From Paenibacillus sp. DCT19 (GTDB lineage: Bacteria; Bacillota; Bacilli; Paenibacillales; Paenibacillaceae): a DNA stretch of 64,000 nt. Each line of letters starts with the position of its first letter. The stretch's first letter is position 1. The stretch spans positions 5,343,501 through 5,407,500 of the forward strand of contig NZ_CP029639.1 in assembly GCF_003268635.1 (NCBI RefSeq). The letters run 5' to 3'. The notes under the pieces are model-generated. The model was given only the letters and a program-made list of their open reading frames with translations. It was not told where the DNA came from and ran no database searches. A program made the position numbers and the translations under genes. Shown one piece after another: positions 63,437 through 64,000 of this stretch.

Positions 63437-64000
63437 TTAACGTGTAGCAAATTTACGGCGAGCATAGCGGAGGATAATCCCGTGCTTCGGAGACAACAGC
63501 AGCGCGAGTACAAATAAAATACCAGCAACCGCCACCATGCACCCTGCAATGGAAGCATCCAACATGTAAGCCATGATATAGCCTCCAACTGAGGAAGCAG
63601 CTCCAACCAGCACGCTGTACAGAATCATTTTGCCAAGTCGATCAGTTAACAGATACGCTGTTGCCGCGGGTACAATCAACATACCTACAACAAGAATGGA
63701 GCCTACACTTTCAAATGAAGCCACTGACGTCATGGATACAAGTCCCATGAGCAAGTAATGGAACAACACGACCGGAATTCCGCAGGCTGCCGCCAATGCT
63801 GGATCGAAGGCGCATAGCTTGAACTGTTTATAGAACAGCCCAATAACCACCAGGATGACCAATAACGTAATTCCCAGCATCCATACTGCCCTTGGCCCAA
63901 CATCCGTACCACCAATCATTAGGGTATCCCACTGCACATAGGCAATCTCACCAAACAGGACGCAGTCCAGATCCAAGTCAATATGCTGTGCATTCAGACT
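63437..64000 (-). CDS. Metal ABC transporter permease, C-terminal part (runs off window)
   Basis: The last 187 residues of an ABC-3 family permease (MntB/ZnuB/TroC-like) for manganese, zinc or iron import. Membrane segments are visible at VWMLGITLLVILVVIGLFY, GSILVVGMLIVPAATAYLL, MILYSVLVGAASSVGGYIMAYML and GCMVAVAGILFVLALLL. Helix-loop landmarks are FDPALAAACGIP and the block MTSVASFESVGSILVVGML. The N-terminus lies to the right of the window, presumably with the ATPase and binding protein genes. Confidence 0.9.
   Translation of the reverse strand, partial: SLNAQHIDLDLDCVLFGEIAYVQWDTLMIGGTDVGPRAVWMLGITLLVILVVIGLFYKQFKLCAFDPALAAACGIPVVLFHYLLMGLVSMTSVASFESVGSILVVGMLIVPAATAYLLTDRLGKMILYSVLVGAASSVGGYIMAYMLDASIAGCMVAVAGILFVLALLLSPKHGIILRYARRKFATR

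Overview
The window looks like a chromosomal segment of a Paenibacillus-type spore-forming Firmicute. The evidence is AGGAGG-type ribosome binding sites with frequent TTG/GTG starts, a Bacillus-like gene order (yuiB, yumB, yumC, an IscA/ErpA gene, yutJ, yuzB, yutI), sporulation-linked genes (sda, a YheC/D-like ATP-grasp protein), the DnaB/DnaI primosome pair, and YesM/YesN-type two-component systems with LplB/LplC-type sugar transporters. No prophage, transposase, CRISPR array, rRNA or tRNA was recognised.

Layout. 1-2.7 kb: 5' part of uvrC, trxA, a 51-aa YqzM-like membrane protein and dnaI. 2.8-25.8 kb: a 23-kb carbohydrate locus reading mostly leftwards. It holds a sensor kinase and AraC-type regulator, a solute-binding lipoprotein, two permeases, GH3, GH38, GH125, a large clan GH-A glycosidase and a second GH38; a secreted GH85 endo-beta-N-acetylglucosaminidase is transcribed divergently. 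I read it as a complete high-mannose N-glycan foraging system: release outside the cell, import, then removal of alpha-mannose and the core beta-mannose inside. CcpA operator (cre) matches sit at the kinase start, upstream of the binding protein and upstream of the GH85 gene. The locus lies between dnaI and dnaB, which are adjacent in Bacillus subtilis. 26-33 kb: dnaB, yuiB, hemQ, yumB, yumC, a zinc-ribbon protein whose ribosome binding site is buried in a hairpin, and sda behind a cluster of DnaA boxes. 33.7-39.1 kb: an ATP-grasp spore protein and convergent, overlapping ppx and ppk. 39.2-44 kb: a possible structured leader RNA, a GH53 galactanase, three tandem 212-bp repeats and a second two-component system. 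44-52.9 kb: an oxidoreductase with a clear promoter/operator, Fe-S and electron-transfer genes (erpA-like, yutJ, yuzB, yutI), mqnE, a short-chain dehydrogenase and a tandem pair of DUF2167 proteins. 53-55.9 kb: metNPQ methionine importer behind a SAM-I riboswitch. 56-64 kb: a HEPN-like protein, ctaA, a thioredoxin-like protein, a YppC-like DUF2515 protein, a MurJ/SpoVB-type flippase, a DUF456 protein, a Cof-type HAD phosphatase and the 3' part of a metal ABC permease.

Two points apply throughout. First, six genes (clan GH-A glycosidase, binding protein, GH53, erpA-like, metN, HAD phosphatase) are each broken by what looks like one missing base in a short homopolymer. All six are restored by adding one base, which points to a sequencing or assembly artefact more than to six pseudogenes. 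Coordinates for these genes span the restored reading frame. Second, a dispersed palindromic repeat with 10-bp inverted ends occurs in two size classes (about 166 and 205 bp), with several short derivatives, always between genes and on both sides of dnaB.
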